Shown here: one piece after another, positions 14,697 through 22,627 of the stretch
Position numbering within the stretch: the stretch's first letter is position 1
Layout: the number at the start of each line of letters is the position of its first letter
Source: Streptomyces dioscori
GTDB lineage: Bacteria > Actinomycetota > Actinomycetes > Streptomycetales > Streptomycetaceae
Reading direction: 5' to 3'
DNA: 64,000 nt
Assembly: GCF_003024195.1 (NCBI RefSeq)
Contig: NZ_KZ679056.1
Coordinates: forward strand, 178,262 to 242,261
Program-made: the position numbers and the translations under genes
The notes under the pieces: generated by a model
Databases searched by the model: none
What the model was told of the DNA's origin: nothing
Seen by the model: only the letters and a program-made list of their open reading frames with translations

Positions 14697-16103
14697 TCAC
14701 CGCCAACGGCCGATCTCGACGTTCTCCAGGACACCGAGCGCGTCCGGCACCAGGACCGCGGCCGAGTAGTACGTCGTCACCAGGTACGACATGATCGCCT
14801 GCTCGCTGATGCCCATGAACCGCACGGACAGGCTCGGTTCGATCTCGTCCGGGATGCCCGCCTGCTGGAGTCCGACGACCCCCTGCTCCGCCTCGCCCGT
14901 ACGCATGGCGATGATCGACGTCGTCCTGGCCTCGGTCACCGGGATCTTGTTGCACGGGTAGATCGGCACTCCGCGCCAGGTGGGGATGCGGTTCCCCGCC
15001 ACGTCAAGGGTCTCCGGGACGAGGCCCCGCTTGTTGAGCTCACGGCCGAAAGCGGCGATCGCCCGGGGGTGGGCGAGCAGCATTTTCGTGCCGCGCCGCC
15101 TGGTGAGCAGTTCGTCCAGGTCGTCCGGGCTCGGTACGCCGTCGTGCGGCTGGAGCCGCTGGTCGTACTCGCAGTTGTTGAGCAGCCCGAACTCGCGGTT
15201 GTTGATGAGCTCGTGCTCCTGGCGCTCCTTCAGCGCCTCCACCGTGAGCCGCAACTGCTGCTCGGTCTGGTTCATCGGCTGGTTGTAGAGGTCGGCCACG
15301 CGGGTGTGGATGCGCAGCACGGTCTGGGCGACGCTGAGTTCGTACTCCCGTGGCGCCGCGTCGTAGTCGACGAACGTCCCCGGGATGGCGGGCTCTCCCG
15401 TGTGGCCGGCCGCGAGGTCGATCTCCTTCTCGCCGTATGTGTTGGCGCGCTGGTGCGGGATCGCCCGCAGTTGCGCGAGGTGCTCGCGCAGGGACTCGGA
15501 GCGCTCCGCGATCGTGTCGAAGTGCGTGCGGGGAAGCGCGAGGACCGTGCACGCGGTGGTCGCGCGGGCCGTGTACTCCCAGATGGCATCGGGGTCGAGG
15601 ATCGCCTGGTCGCCGAAGTAGGCGCCGTCCGCGAGCGTGCCGAGCTCGGCGTCGTCCCCGTACGGACCCGTGCCGATCTTCTCGACCCTGCCGTGGGCCA
15701 GCAGGAACACCTCGTCGGCCGGGCTGCCGAAGGAGGCGAGCACGCCTCCCGGCTCGAACTCCCGCTGTTCGCAGCGCGCGGCCAGCTCGGTGAGCACCTC
15801 CTGGTCGTCGTAGGTGCGCAGCGCCGGCAGTTCGCCGAGCTCCGCCGGGATGACCTGGACGCGGTCACCGGTCTTGACGAAGGTGACGCGGCCGTCTCCC
15901 ACGGAGTAGCTGAGCCTGCGGTTCACCCGGTACGTGCCGCCCTGCACGTTCACCCACGGCAGCATGCGCAGCAGCCATCGTGAGCTGATCTCCTGCATCT
16001 GCGGTGCGGACTTGGTGGTCGTGGCCAGGTTCCGCGCCGCGGATGTGCCGAGACTCTTCTGCGGCTGATCCTGGTCCGCGCGGATCTCTTCGCCTACCGA
16101 CAT
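14697..16103 (-). CDS. Family 2B encapsulin shell protein with cNMP-binding-like domain (EshA-like)
   Basis: 468 residues from the ATG at 16101-16103, preceded by GGGAGGAC at 8-nt spacing. Residues 1-45 form the N-arm; ~50-90 and ~205-468 resemble the HK97-type shell core of SrpI/EshA proteins (QISSRWLLRMLPWVNVQGGTYRVNRR; RANTYGEKEIDL; a C-terminal SVRFMGISEQAIMSYLVTTYYSAAVLVPDALGVLENVE). Residues ~95-200 form an inserted cyclic-nucleotide-binding-like domain (FEPGGVLASFGSPADEVFLLAHGRVEKIG, GAYFGDQAIL), which defines subtype 2B. EshA of S. griseus affects sporogenic hyphae and antibiotic production. The shell should self-assemble and house the polyprenyl synthase encoded next. Confidence 0.9.
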   Translation of the reverse strand: MSVGEEIRADQDQPQKSLGTSAARNLATTTKSAPQMQEISSRWLLRMLPWVNVQGGTYRVNRRLSYSVGDGRVTFVKTGDRVQVIPAELGELPALRTYDDQEVLTELAARCEQREFEPGGVLASFGSPADEVFLLAHGRVEKIGTGPYGDDAELGTLADGAYFGDQAILDPDAIWEYTARATTACTVLALPRTHFDTIAERSESLREHLAQLRAIPHQRANTYGEKEIDLAAGHTGEPAIPGTFVDYDAAPREYELSVAQTVLRIHTRVADLYNQPMNQTEQQLRLTVEALKERQEHELINNREFGLLNNCEYDQRLQPHDGVPSPDDLDELLTRRRGTKMLLAHPRAIAAFGRELNKRGLVPETLDVAGNRIPTWRGVPIYPCNKIPVTEARTTSIIAMRTGEAEQGVVGLQQAGIPDEIEPSLSVRFMGISEQAIMSYLVTTYYSAAVLVPDALGVLENVEIGRWR

Positions 16104-16336
16104 GAAATGTCCTCCCGATCGTGCAATGGGCTGCGGCGCCCACACTTCCATCACGGACCGTGTTGGTGCTATTACACGAAAGAGCGGGAATGGATCTTCG
16201 CGAAGCGGGGCATACTGCGGGCGCCCGGTCAGGCCGGGCAGCCCGGACCGAGGGGTCCGCGGGCCTTTCGACGGGGAACTCCAAGATCGGGCGGCCCGTT
16301 GAACAGGCACGACGCACGACGACGGAGGAGACGGCC

Positions 16337-16570
16337 ATGGCAGGCTTCCTGGACCGCGCGAGAGAACAAGCACAGCGCGGCCTCACACAGGGCAAGCAGA
16401 AGATCGACGAGGTCCAGGCACAGCGGACCGGCGGTGATCTGCTGAAGACGCTCGGCGCGGCCTACCTCGCGGAGCGGCGCGGCAGCGGTTCTCCCGAGGC
16501 CACGCAGCAGGCGCTCCAGGCGGTGGAGAGCCACATCGCGACCCACGGGGACGGCTTCCTGCGCGCCTAG
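16337..16570 (+). CDS. Small hypothetical protein
   Basis: 77 residues; the ATG at 16337 follows GGAGGAG at an ideal distance. It is helical and charged (AGFLDRAREQAQRGLTQGKQKIDEVQAQR), then LKTLGAAYLAERRGS and a short C-terminal helix. The Gln-rich amphipathic helix could pack as a dimer. It is divergent from the encapsulin shell gene with 233 bp between the starts; whether they share control is unknown. I do not recognise a function. Confidence 0.75.
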   Translation: MAGFLDRAREQAQRGLTQGKQKIDEVQAQRTGGDLLKTLGAAYLAERRGSGSPEATQQALQAVESHIATHGDGFLRA

Positions 16571-16703
16571 GCTCTGCCGCCCGGCACCTGGCCTCCGGCA
16601 CCTCGCCGGGCGAACAGGTGGTCGCTTCACGGGAGTTGCGGGTACAAGCAGCGGTACGAGGCGGCCACGGCGGGTGGCCGTCGCGCCCCGTGAGGAGGCG
16701 GCC

Positions 16704-17294
16704 GTGGCCTCACCCATGTCCGCGGGCAGCTTTCTGAGCCGGCTCAAGGCGGAGGAGATCACTGTCGTCGAGGTCGGCGACTGGGAGCATCACAACCGCA
16801 ACCACAAGGGGCCGTGGGGCCCGGTCCACGGGGTGATGATCCACCACACGGTGACCTCGGGCAGTCAGCGCACCGTCGAGATCTGCCGTGACGGCTACAG
16901 CGGGTTACCGGGCCCGTTGTGCCACGGTGTCATCACCAAGGACGGCCGCGTCCACCTCGTCGGTCACGGCCGCTCCAATCACGCCGGCCTCGGTGACGAC
17001 GACGTCCTGCGCGCGGTCGTCGCCGAGACGGCCCTGCCGTCGGACAACGAGGCGAACACCGACGGCAACCGCCACTTCTACGGCTTCGAGTGCGAGAACC
17101 TCGGCGACGGCGAGGATCCGTGGCCCGAGGCCCAGCTGGACGCCGCCGCGCGGGCCGCCGCGGCGATCTGCCGTCACCACGGCTGGACGGAACGCTCGGT
17201 GATAGGCCACCTGGAATGGCAGCCGGGCAAGATCGATCCGCGCGGCTTCACGATGGCCGCCATGCGGGCCCGGGTCCGCGCCCTCCTGCAGTGA
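16704..17294 (+). CDS. N-acetylmuramoyl-L-alanine amidase (Amidase_2/PGRP fold)
   Basis: The GTG at 16704, 5 nt after GAGGAGG, gives 196 residues. The amidase_2 fold is shown by VHGVMIHHTVTSG (first zinc His), HGVITKDGRVHLVGHGRSNHAG, FYGFECEN and VIGHLEWQPGKIDPRGF, which holds the second His and an Asp where AmpD-type enzymes have their third zinc ligand. It would cleave the lactyl-Ala bond of peptidoglycan. No signal peptide or cell-wall-binding repeat is present, so secretion is unclear and a cytoplasmic recycling role is possible. The next gene starts 21 bp later. Confidence 0.9.
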   Translation: MASPMSAGSFLSRLKAEEITVVEVGDWEHHNRNHKGPWGPVHGVMIHHTVTSGSQRTVEICRDGYSGLPGPLCHGVITKDGRVHLVGHGRSNHAGLGDDDVLRAVVAETALPSDNEANTDGNRHFYGFECENLGDGEDPWPEAQLDAAARAAAAICRHHGWTERSVIGHLEWQPGKIDPRGFTMAAMRARVRALLQ

Positions 17295-17315
17295 GGGGTG
17301 TCCGACAATGGGGGT

Positions 17316-18248
17316 GTGACCGGCCCCGACACCCCTGAAGCAGTCGATCCCGACTTCGGCCTCGGCGTCCTGCGGCCGCGGCTGCCGTCACCGCTGCGGG
17401 AGGCCGCGGACGAGCGCTTCGCGCGCCACGGTGTGCGGCTGCTGCTCAAGCGGGACGATCTGATCCACCCGGAGCTGATCGGCAACAAGTGGCGCAAGCT
17501 GGCCCCGAACCTGCGGGCGGCGGCCGGCCGCAGGGTGCTCACGTTCGGCGGCGCGTACTCGAACCATCTGCTGGCCACCGCGGCGGCCGGGCGTCTCCTC
17601 GGGCTGCCCACCGTCGGTGTGGTCCGCGGCCAGGAGCTCGCCGACCGTCCGCTGAACGCGTCCCTCGCCCGGTGCGCGGCCGACGGCATGCGGCTCCATT
17701 TCGTCGACAGATCGACGTACCGGCGCAAGAGCGAGCCGCAGACCCTGGCCGCGCTCCTGCGCTCGGCCGCCTGCGAGGACGCGTACGTGATCCCGGAAGG
17801 CGGCAGCAACGCCCTCGCCGTGCGCGGCTGCACGGCGCTGGGCGAGGAGCTGGGCGGTCACGCCGACGTCGTCGCGCTGGCCTGCGGTACCGGCGGCACC
17901 CTGGCGGGCCTGGCCGGGGGCCTGCCTCCCGGCAGACGCGCGCTGGGCATACCGGTCCTGAAGGGCGGCTTCCTGGGCGCCGGAATACGTGCCCTCCAGG
18001 AGGAGGCGTTCGGTGGTCCGCGCGGCGACTGGTCCCTCGACGACCGGTTCCACTTCGGCGGCTACGCCCGTACGACTCCCGTACTCGACGCGTTCGCGGA
18101 CGACTTCGAGCAGCGCCACGGCCTGCCCGTCGAACGTCTCTATGTCGCCAAGTCGCTGTACGGACTCATGACGCTCGCGGCGGAGGGCGCGTTCCCGCGC
18201 GGGACGACGGTCGCGGCCGTGATCACGGGCCGCCCGGACGGGACCTAG
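17316..18248 (+). CDS. PLP-dependent 1-aminocyclopropane-1-carboxylate deaminase/D-cysteine desulfhydrase family
   Basis: 310 residues from the GTG at 17316; a GTG at 17298 would add 6. It has the fold-II PLP signature LLLKRDDLIHPELIGNKWRKL with the Schiff-base lysine in GNKWRK, then LTFGGAYSNHLLATAAAG, PEGGSNALAVRG and ACGTGGTLAGLAGG for phosphate binding. It could deaminate ACC or desulfhydrate D-cysteine; the active-site residues that separate the two were not resolved. It follows the amidase by 21 bp. Its end overlaps the convergent antiporter gene by 4 bp. Confidence 0.85.
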   Translation: MTGPDTPEAVDPDFGLGVLRPRLPSPLREAADERFARHGVRLLLKRDDLIHPELIGNKWRKLAPNLRAAAGRRVLTFGGAYSNHLLATAAAGRLLGLPTVGVVRGQELADRPLNASLARCAADGMRLHFVDRSTYRRKSEPQTLAALLRSAACEDAYVIPEGGSNALAVRGCTALGEELGGHADVVALACGTGGTLAGLAGGLPPGRRALGIPVLKGGFLGAGIRALQEEAFGGPRGDWSLDDRFHFGGYARTTPVLDAFADDFEQRHGLPVERLYVAKSLYGLMTLAAEGAFPRGTTVAAVITGRPDGT

Positions 18249-19840
18249 GTCCCCTCGCGGAACGCGGCGGCTTCCTCCAGGTCCAGGCGGCGCAGCAGGG
18301 TGCGCAGCATCTCGTCGTCGATGAAGCGGCCGTCCCGCAGCTTCACGAACACCGCGCGCTCGGCGCCGATCATCTCCCGGGACAGCCGCCGGTACGTGTC
18401 GTCCGCGGTCTCGCCGGTGACGGTGTTGACTTGGCCGAGGCGTTCCCAGACGGCGTTGCGGCGGCGTTCCAGGACCGTCCGCAGCCGGTCCGCGAGGGGT
18501 GTCGGCAGGGCGTTGCGCTCGTCGGAGAGGAGTTCCTCCAGGCGCCGCTCGGCGGCCCGGGAGGCCTGCGCCTGGGCGTTCGCCTCGGCGAGGGTCTCGG
18601 CCTGCTGGTCGCGCCCGGGGAGTTTCAGCAGGCGGATGAGCGGCGGCAGCGACAGTCCCTGCACGACGAGCGTTCCGATCACCGTCGTGAAGGTCAGGAA
18701 GAGGATCATGTTGCGGCCGGGGAAGTCCTCGCCGCCCTCCGCGGTGAGCGGGATCGAGAAGGCGATGGCGAGCGAGACGACGCCTCTCATGCCGGCCCAG
18801 CTGATGACGAAGGACCCCTTCCAGGTGGGGTTCTCCTCCCGTTTCCTGATCCGCGCGGACAGCAGGCGCGGCAGGTAGGTCGCGGGGTACACCCAGGCGA
18901 AGCGGGTCGCGACGACGATCACGAAGAGGGCCACCGCGTACCAGGCCGCGCTCGCCCCCTCGTACTCGCCGAGGCCCTTGAGGATCACCGGGAGCTGCAG
19001 GCCGATGAGGGCGAAGACCGCCGACTCCAGGATGAACGCGACCATCTTCCAGACGGCCTCCTCCTGGAGTCTGGTCGCGAAGTCGACCTCCCAGTTGCGG
19101 TGGCCCAGGTAGAGCGCGACGACGACCACGGCGAGCACTCCGGAGGCGTGCACCTGCTCGGCGACGGCGTACGCGAAGAACGGCGTCAGCAGCGACAGGG
19201 AGTTCTGCAGCAGGGCTTCCTTCAGGTGCGTGCGCATCCAGTGGATCGGCACCATCAGGACGAGTCCGACGCCGATGCCGCCCAGCGCCGCGAGCAGGAA
19301 CTCTCCGATGCCGCCCGCCCAGGTCGCGCCCTCGCCGACGGCGGCGGCCAGCGCCACCTTGTAGGCGGTGATCGCGGTCGCGTCGTTCACCAGCGACTCG
19401 CCCTGCAGGATCGTGGTGACCCGGGACGGCAGCCCGACCCGGCGCGCGACCGCGGTGGCGGCGACCGCGTCCGGCGGCGCCACGACCGCGCCGAGCACCA
19501 GCGCGGCGGTGAGCGACAGGTCAGGAACGATCACGTACGCGGCCCAGCCGACGGCGAACGTCGCGAACAGCACGTACCCGACCGACAGCAGCGCGACCGG
19601 GCGGAGCTGCGCCCGCAGGTCGAGGTACGAGCTGTCCGTGGCGGCCGTGTAGAGCAGCGGGGGCAGCAGCAGTGGCAGGACGATGTGGGGGTCGAGGGTG
19701 TAGTCGGGCACTCCCGGCACGTACGAGACGATCAGGCCCGCCGCCACAAGGAGCAGGGGCGCGGGCACCGGAGTACGGCGCGCGGCGCCCGCCACCGCGG
19801 CGCTGCCCGCGATCAGCAGGAGCAGGGGCATCACATGCAT
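18245..19840 (-). CDS. Na+/H+ antiporter (CPA1 family)
   Basis: 531 residues from the ATG at 19838-19840. About 12 transmembrane segments are visible, beginning PLLLLIAGSAAVAGAARRTPVPAPLLLVAAGL. They include LVLGAVVAPPDAVAATAVARR, GESLVNDATAITAYKVA (the ND cation-binding pair) and WAGMRGVVSLAIAFSIPL. The cytoplasmic tail of ~130 residues is charged and helical (AEANAQAQASRAAERRLEELLSDER). It exchanges Na+ or K+ for protons at the plasma membrane. It is divergent from the UBP zinc-finger gene at 19902, often its neighbour or fusion partner, suggesting functional coupling. Confidence 0.92.
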   Translation of the reverse strand: MHVMPLLLLIAGSAAVAGAARRTPVPAPLLLVAAGLIVSYVPGVPDYTLDPHIVLPLLLPPLLYTAATDSSYLDLRAQLRPVALLSVGYVLFATFAVGWAAYVIVPDLSLTAALVLGAVVAPPDAVAATAVARRVGLPSRVTTILQGESLVNDATAITAYKVALAAAVGEGATWAGGIGEFLLAALGGIGVGLVLMVPIHWMRTHLKEALLQNSLSLLTPFFAYAVAEQVHASGVLAVVVVALYLGHRNWEVDFATRLQEEAVWKMVAFILESAVFALIGLQLPVILKGLGEYEGASAAWYAVALFVIVVATRFAWVYPATYLPRLLSARIRKREENPTWKGSFVISWAGMRGVVSLAIAFSIPLTAEGGEDFPGRNMILFLTFTTVIGTLVVQGLSLPPLIRLLKLPGRDQQAETLAEANAQAQASRAAERRLEELLSDERNALPTPLADRLRTVLERRRNAVWERLGQVNTVTGETADDTYRRLSREMIGAERAVFVKLRDGRFIDDEMLRTLLRRLDLEEAAAFREGT

Positions 19841-19901
19841 CGGTATCGGCCCGCTTTCATTTCCGCGCGGATTTCCGCACACCCGACGTAATCTGGCAAT
19901 C

Positions 19902-20162
19902 ATGAAACAGTGCACGCACGCCGACGCGCTGCCGCAGCCGGAACCCGCGCCGCTGAGCGACACCTGCCTCGAATGCCTGGCGGCGGGCTCGCACCCGGTA
20001 CAGCTACGGCTGTGCCTGGACTGCGGTCACGTGGGCTGCTGCGACTCTTCGCCGATGCGGCACGCCACAGAGCATTTCAAAGAGACGGGGCATCCGATCA
20101 TGCGGACCTTCGAGCCCGGCGAGAGCTGGCGCTGGTGCTTCGTCGACCACGTGCTGGTGTGA
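19902..20162 (+). CDS. UBP-type zinc finger protein
   Basis: 86 residues, all one ZnF-UBP domain: MKQCTHAD, DTCLECLAAGSHPVQLRLCLDCGHVGCCDSS, HATEHFKETGHPI and a terminal WRWCFVDHVL. The Cys/His ligand pattern is complete. Bacterial members are often fused to or adjacent to Na+/H+ antiporters, as here (divergent, starts 61 bp apart). No ubiquitin exists in these bacteria; the ligand is unknown and a regulatory role for the antiporter is inference. Confidence 0.92.
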   Translation: MKQCTHADALPQPEPAPLSDTCLECLAAGSHPVQLRLCLDCGHVGCCDSSPMRHATEHFKETGHPIMRTFEPGESWRWCFVDHVLV

Positions 20163-20269
20163 CGTGGGTTCCGGACGGTTCGATGCTCTGACGTCTGGGT
20201 ACGTCAATCCGGCGCGCCCTCTTCCCAATTGGGCCCGCAGACCCCTAGCCACTGTGCGTATACATAGGT

Positions 20270-20282
20270 TTACTATGAGTGA
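20270..20282 (+). promoter_or_regulatory. BldD-like box upstream of the anti-sigma/sigH operon
   Basis: TTACTATGAGTGA fits the BldD consensus TNACNCWGNGTNA at all but one defined position. It lies 130 bp before the anti-sigma gene. In S. coelicolor BldD represses a sigH promoter. Confidence 0.5.
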
Positions 20283-20413
20283 CAGCAAGGGGTTGGGGTC
20301 CCGGGGACAGGAAACCTGAGAGCGCGATAGCGTCACCGCTGAAACACGTAGCGCGTTACCCCGGGGGGCGACCCTCGGCCCCCGAAAGAGCTTGTACCAC
20401 CTTGGAGGTGAGG

Positions 20414-20827
20414 GTGTCCCAGATCGCAGGCGAGCCCGCGACCCAGGACTTCGTGGAAGTCCGGCTGCCGGCTGCGGGTGCCTACCTGTCGGTGCTGCGT
20501 ACGGCCACGGCCGGCCTCGCGGCGCGCTTGGACTTCACCCTCGACGAGATCGAGGATTTGCGTATCGCCGTGGACGAGGCGTGCGCGATCCTTCTGCAAC
20601 AGGCGGTGCCGGGCTCCGTGCTCAGCTGTGTCTTCCGCCTGATCGACGACTCGCTTGAGGTGACTGTCTCGGCCCCGACCACCGACGGCCACGCCCCCGC
20701 GCGGGACACCTTTGCCTGGACCGTGCTGTCGGCCCTCGCAGGCAAGGTGTCCTCCTCGGTGGCCGATGACAAAACCGTTTCGATCAGCCTCTACAAACAG
20801 CGCGGCGCGGGACCCGGGCCGGCGTGA
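20414..20827 (+). CDS. Anti-sigma factor (RsbW/HATPase type) of SigH
   Basis: 137 residues; the GTG at 20414 is preceded by GGAGGTGAGG. A GHKL ATPase fold is shown by LDEIEDLRIAVDEACAILL (N-box variant with Asp-Glu in place of Glu-Asn) and a C-terminal WTVLSALAGKVSSSVADDKTVSISL. Such proteins hold a SigB-like sigma factor inactive and phosphorylate STAS antagonists. Its stop overlaps the start of the sigma factor gene by 4 bp (GTGA), so they are coupled. By position it corresponds to UshX/PrsH of S. coelicolor. Confidence 0.9.
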   Translation: MSQIAGEPATQDFVEVRLPAAGAYLSVLRTATAGLAARLDFTLDEIEDLRIAVDEACAILLQQAVPGSVLSCVFRLIDDSLEVTVSAPTTDGHAPARDTFAWTVLSALAGKVSSSVADDKTVSISLYKQRGAGPGPA

Positions 20828-21969
20828 GGAACGGGGACGGGCCGGTGCGGGACGAAGAGCGCGGCACACGGGAACTGTCCGCCGGGGGCGAAGGCGACCC
20901 GGGCGGGCCCCGGCGTCTGGCGGAAGGCGTCGACGGCATCCCCGAGCAGCAGGCCCGGCCGCACCCGGAGGACGGCAGTTCCCCGGCGGCCGGGACGGCT
21001 CGGGGAGAGCCGGTCGACCAGGACGAGCGCGAGGCGCTTTCCGGCAGTGACGGGCGACAGGATCCAGACGTTGCCGCGCAGTGGGGGTCCCCCCGGACGG
21101 AGTCTGGGGGGACGTCCTTGGAAGGGCGGCGGCGGGTGACGGGCGGGATCATGAGCGAGCAGCACGAACACGAGCGGAACGCCGACAACGGCGCGTCGGG
21201 ATCACACCACGACCCCCACAACAGGAGCGGGGCGCGGGCCAAGTTCATCGAGCTGCGTGAACTGGACGGCACCAGCGCGGAGTACGCGGAGCTGCGCAAT
21301 CAGCTGGTCCGTATGCATCTGCCGCTCGTGGAGCACCTCGCCCGCCGTTTCCGCAACCGCGGCGAGCCGCTGGACGACCTCACGCAGGTCGCGACCATCG
21401 GGCTGATCAAGTCGGTCGACCGGTTCGACCCGGAGCGCGGCGTCGAGTTCTCGACGTACGCGACCCCCACGGTCGTCGGTGAGATCAAGCGGCACTTCAG
21501 GGACAAGGGCTGGGCGGTACGGGTTCCGCGCCGGCTGCAGGAGCTGCGGCTGGCGCTGACCACGGCGACCGCGGAACTCTCGCAGCAGCACGGCCGCTCC
21601 CCAACCGTGCACGAGCTGGCCGAGAAACTGGGCATCTCGGAGGAGGAGGTCCTGGAGGGCCTGGAGTCGGCCAACGCCTACTCCACGCTGTCCCTGGACG
21701 TCCCCGACACGGACGACGAGTCCCCGGCCGTCGCGGACACGCTGGGCTCCGAGGACGAGGCCCTGGAGGGCGTCGAGTACCGGGAGTCCCTCAAGCCGCT
21801 CCTGGAGGACCTGCCCCCGCGCGAGAAGCGCATTCTGCTGCTGCGTTTCTTCGCGAACATGACCCAGTCGCAGATCGCCCAGGAGGTCGGCATCTCCCAG
21901 ATGCACGTCTCCCGGCTGCTGGCCCGGACCCTGGCCCAGCTCCGCGAGAAGCTGCTGGTGGAGGAGTAG
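20824..21969 (+). CDS. sigH: RNA polymerase sigma factor SigH (SigB/SigF family)
   Basis: 381 residues from the GTG at 20824, or 273 from an internal ATG at 21151. Residues 1-110 are a Gly/Glu/Pro-rich disordered extension. The rest is a stress sigma factor of the SigB/F/G group: LVRMHLPLVEHLARRFRNRGEPLDDLTQVATIGLIKSVDRFDPERGVEFSTYA (regions 2.1-2.4), a region 3 with WAVRVPRRLQELR, and ILLLRFFANMTQSQIAQEVGISQMHVSRLL (region 4). In S. coelicolor SigH controls osmotic stress and differentiation and exists as several isoforms from alternative starts and proteolysis. It is coupled to the upstream anti-sigma gene. A short GC hairpin follows. Confidence 0.92.
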   Translation: MRNGDGPVRDEERGTRELSAGGEGDPGGPRRLAEGVDGIPEQQARPHPEDGSSPAAGTARGEPVDQDEREALSGSDGRQDPDVAAQWGSPRTESGGTSLEGRRRVTGGIMSEQHEHERNADNGASGSHHDPHNRSGARAKFIELRELDGTSAEYAELRNQLVRMHLPLVEHLARRFRNRGEPLDDLTQVATIGLIKSVDRFDPERGVEFSTYATPTVVGEIKRHFRDKGWAVRVPRRLQELRLALTTATAELSQQHGRSPTVHELAEKLGISEEEVLEGLESANAYSTLSLDVPDTDDESPAVADTLGSEDEALEGVEYRESLKPLLEDLPPREKRILLLRFFANMTQSQIAQEVGISQMHVSRLLARTLAQLREKLLVEE

Positions 21970-21987
21970 GCGGCACGTCACACGGCT

Positions 21988-22007
21988 CGCGCCCCGTCAG
22001 GGGCGCG
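21988..22007. terminator. Short bidirectional terminator-like hairpin
   Basis: CGCGCCCC and GGGGCGCG arms around a GTCA loop, between the convergent sigH and membrane-protein genes. Confidence 0.5.
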
Positions 22008-22024
22008 GCGGACCACCGTTCGCT

Positions 22025-22468
22025 CTACTCCCTCGCCGCGCCGGGCCCGGTGATTCCCAGGGCCCGCGTCGTCTCCGGGTTCAGGATCAGTACGAGCGTC
22101 GCGACCGCCACCACCGCCAGGGCGATCCCCCCGGGGATCGCGAGACTGTCGGCCTGGAGCAGGTTGTACGCGACGGGCAGCGCCATGATCTGCGTGATGA
22201 TCGTGGGCCCCCGGCTCCAACTGCGTCGCAGCAGCAGCCCCCGAGCGGCCAGCAGGGGCAGCAGGGCGAGCGCGATCAGCGTCACACCCCCGGTGACCGC
22301 CTGGCTCCGGTCGTCCGGATGGCCGGTGAGGCCCATCACCAGCAGGTAGACACCCCCGGCGACGAGGGCGACCCCCTCCAGCGCGACGAGCGCGGCGGCC
22401 ATGGTCAGCCGTCCGGGGCGGGGTTCGGCGCCGACGTTTTCCGGGGTGGGATTCTGCTCAGGACTCAC
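22025..22468 (-). CDS. Integral membrane protein of unknown function
   Basis: 147 residues from the GTG at 22466-22468. After a short polar N-terminus (SPEQNPTPENVGAEPRPG) there are four hydrophobic helices: AAALVALEGVALVAGGVYLLVMG, VTLIALALLPLLAARGLLL, PTIITQIMALPVAYNLLQ and GIALAVVAVATLVLIL. Its small size and Arg-containing turns fit a four-helix Streptomyces membrane protein without transport motifs. It is divergent from the diacylglycerol kinase gene and convergent with sigH. Confidence 0.8.
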   Translation of the reverse strand: MSPEQNPTPENVGAEPRPGRLTMAAALVALEGVALVAGGVYLLVMGLTGHPDDRSQAVTGGVTLIALALLPLLAARGLLLRRSWSRGPTIITQIMALPVAYNLLQADSLAIPGGIALAVVAVATLVLILNPETTRALGITGPGAARE

Positions 22469-22627
22469 CCCTGCAGGGTAGCCCTCGCCCGCCGGCCGCC
22501 CACGGCCGCCGTGTGCCCCCGGGCGTTCGGGGGCGCGTCCAGCAGGGCACCCGGCGAGCCGTCCCGCTCTCACCTGATCCTCACCTCGGTATGGGACGAG
22601 TACCGCGCGGTAGGTACGCTGCATCGC

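Noticed and set aside
16704..17294. The amidase as a prophage endolysin
   Set aside because: No holin, tail or capsid genes are nearby and no secretion or binding domain; the neighbourhood is chromosomal core.
17489..19891. An 800-codon open frame opposite the antiporter
   Set aside because: No domain, and it crosses from the ACC-deaminase gene into the antisense of the antiporter; a high-GC artefact.
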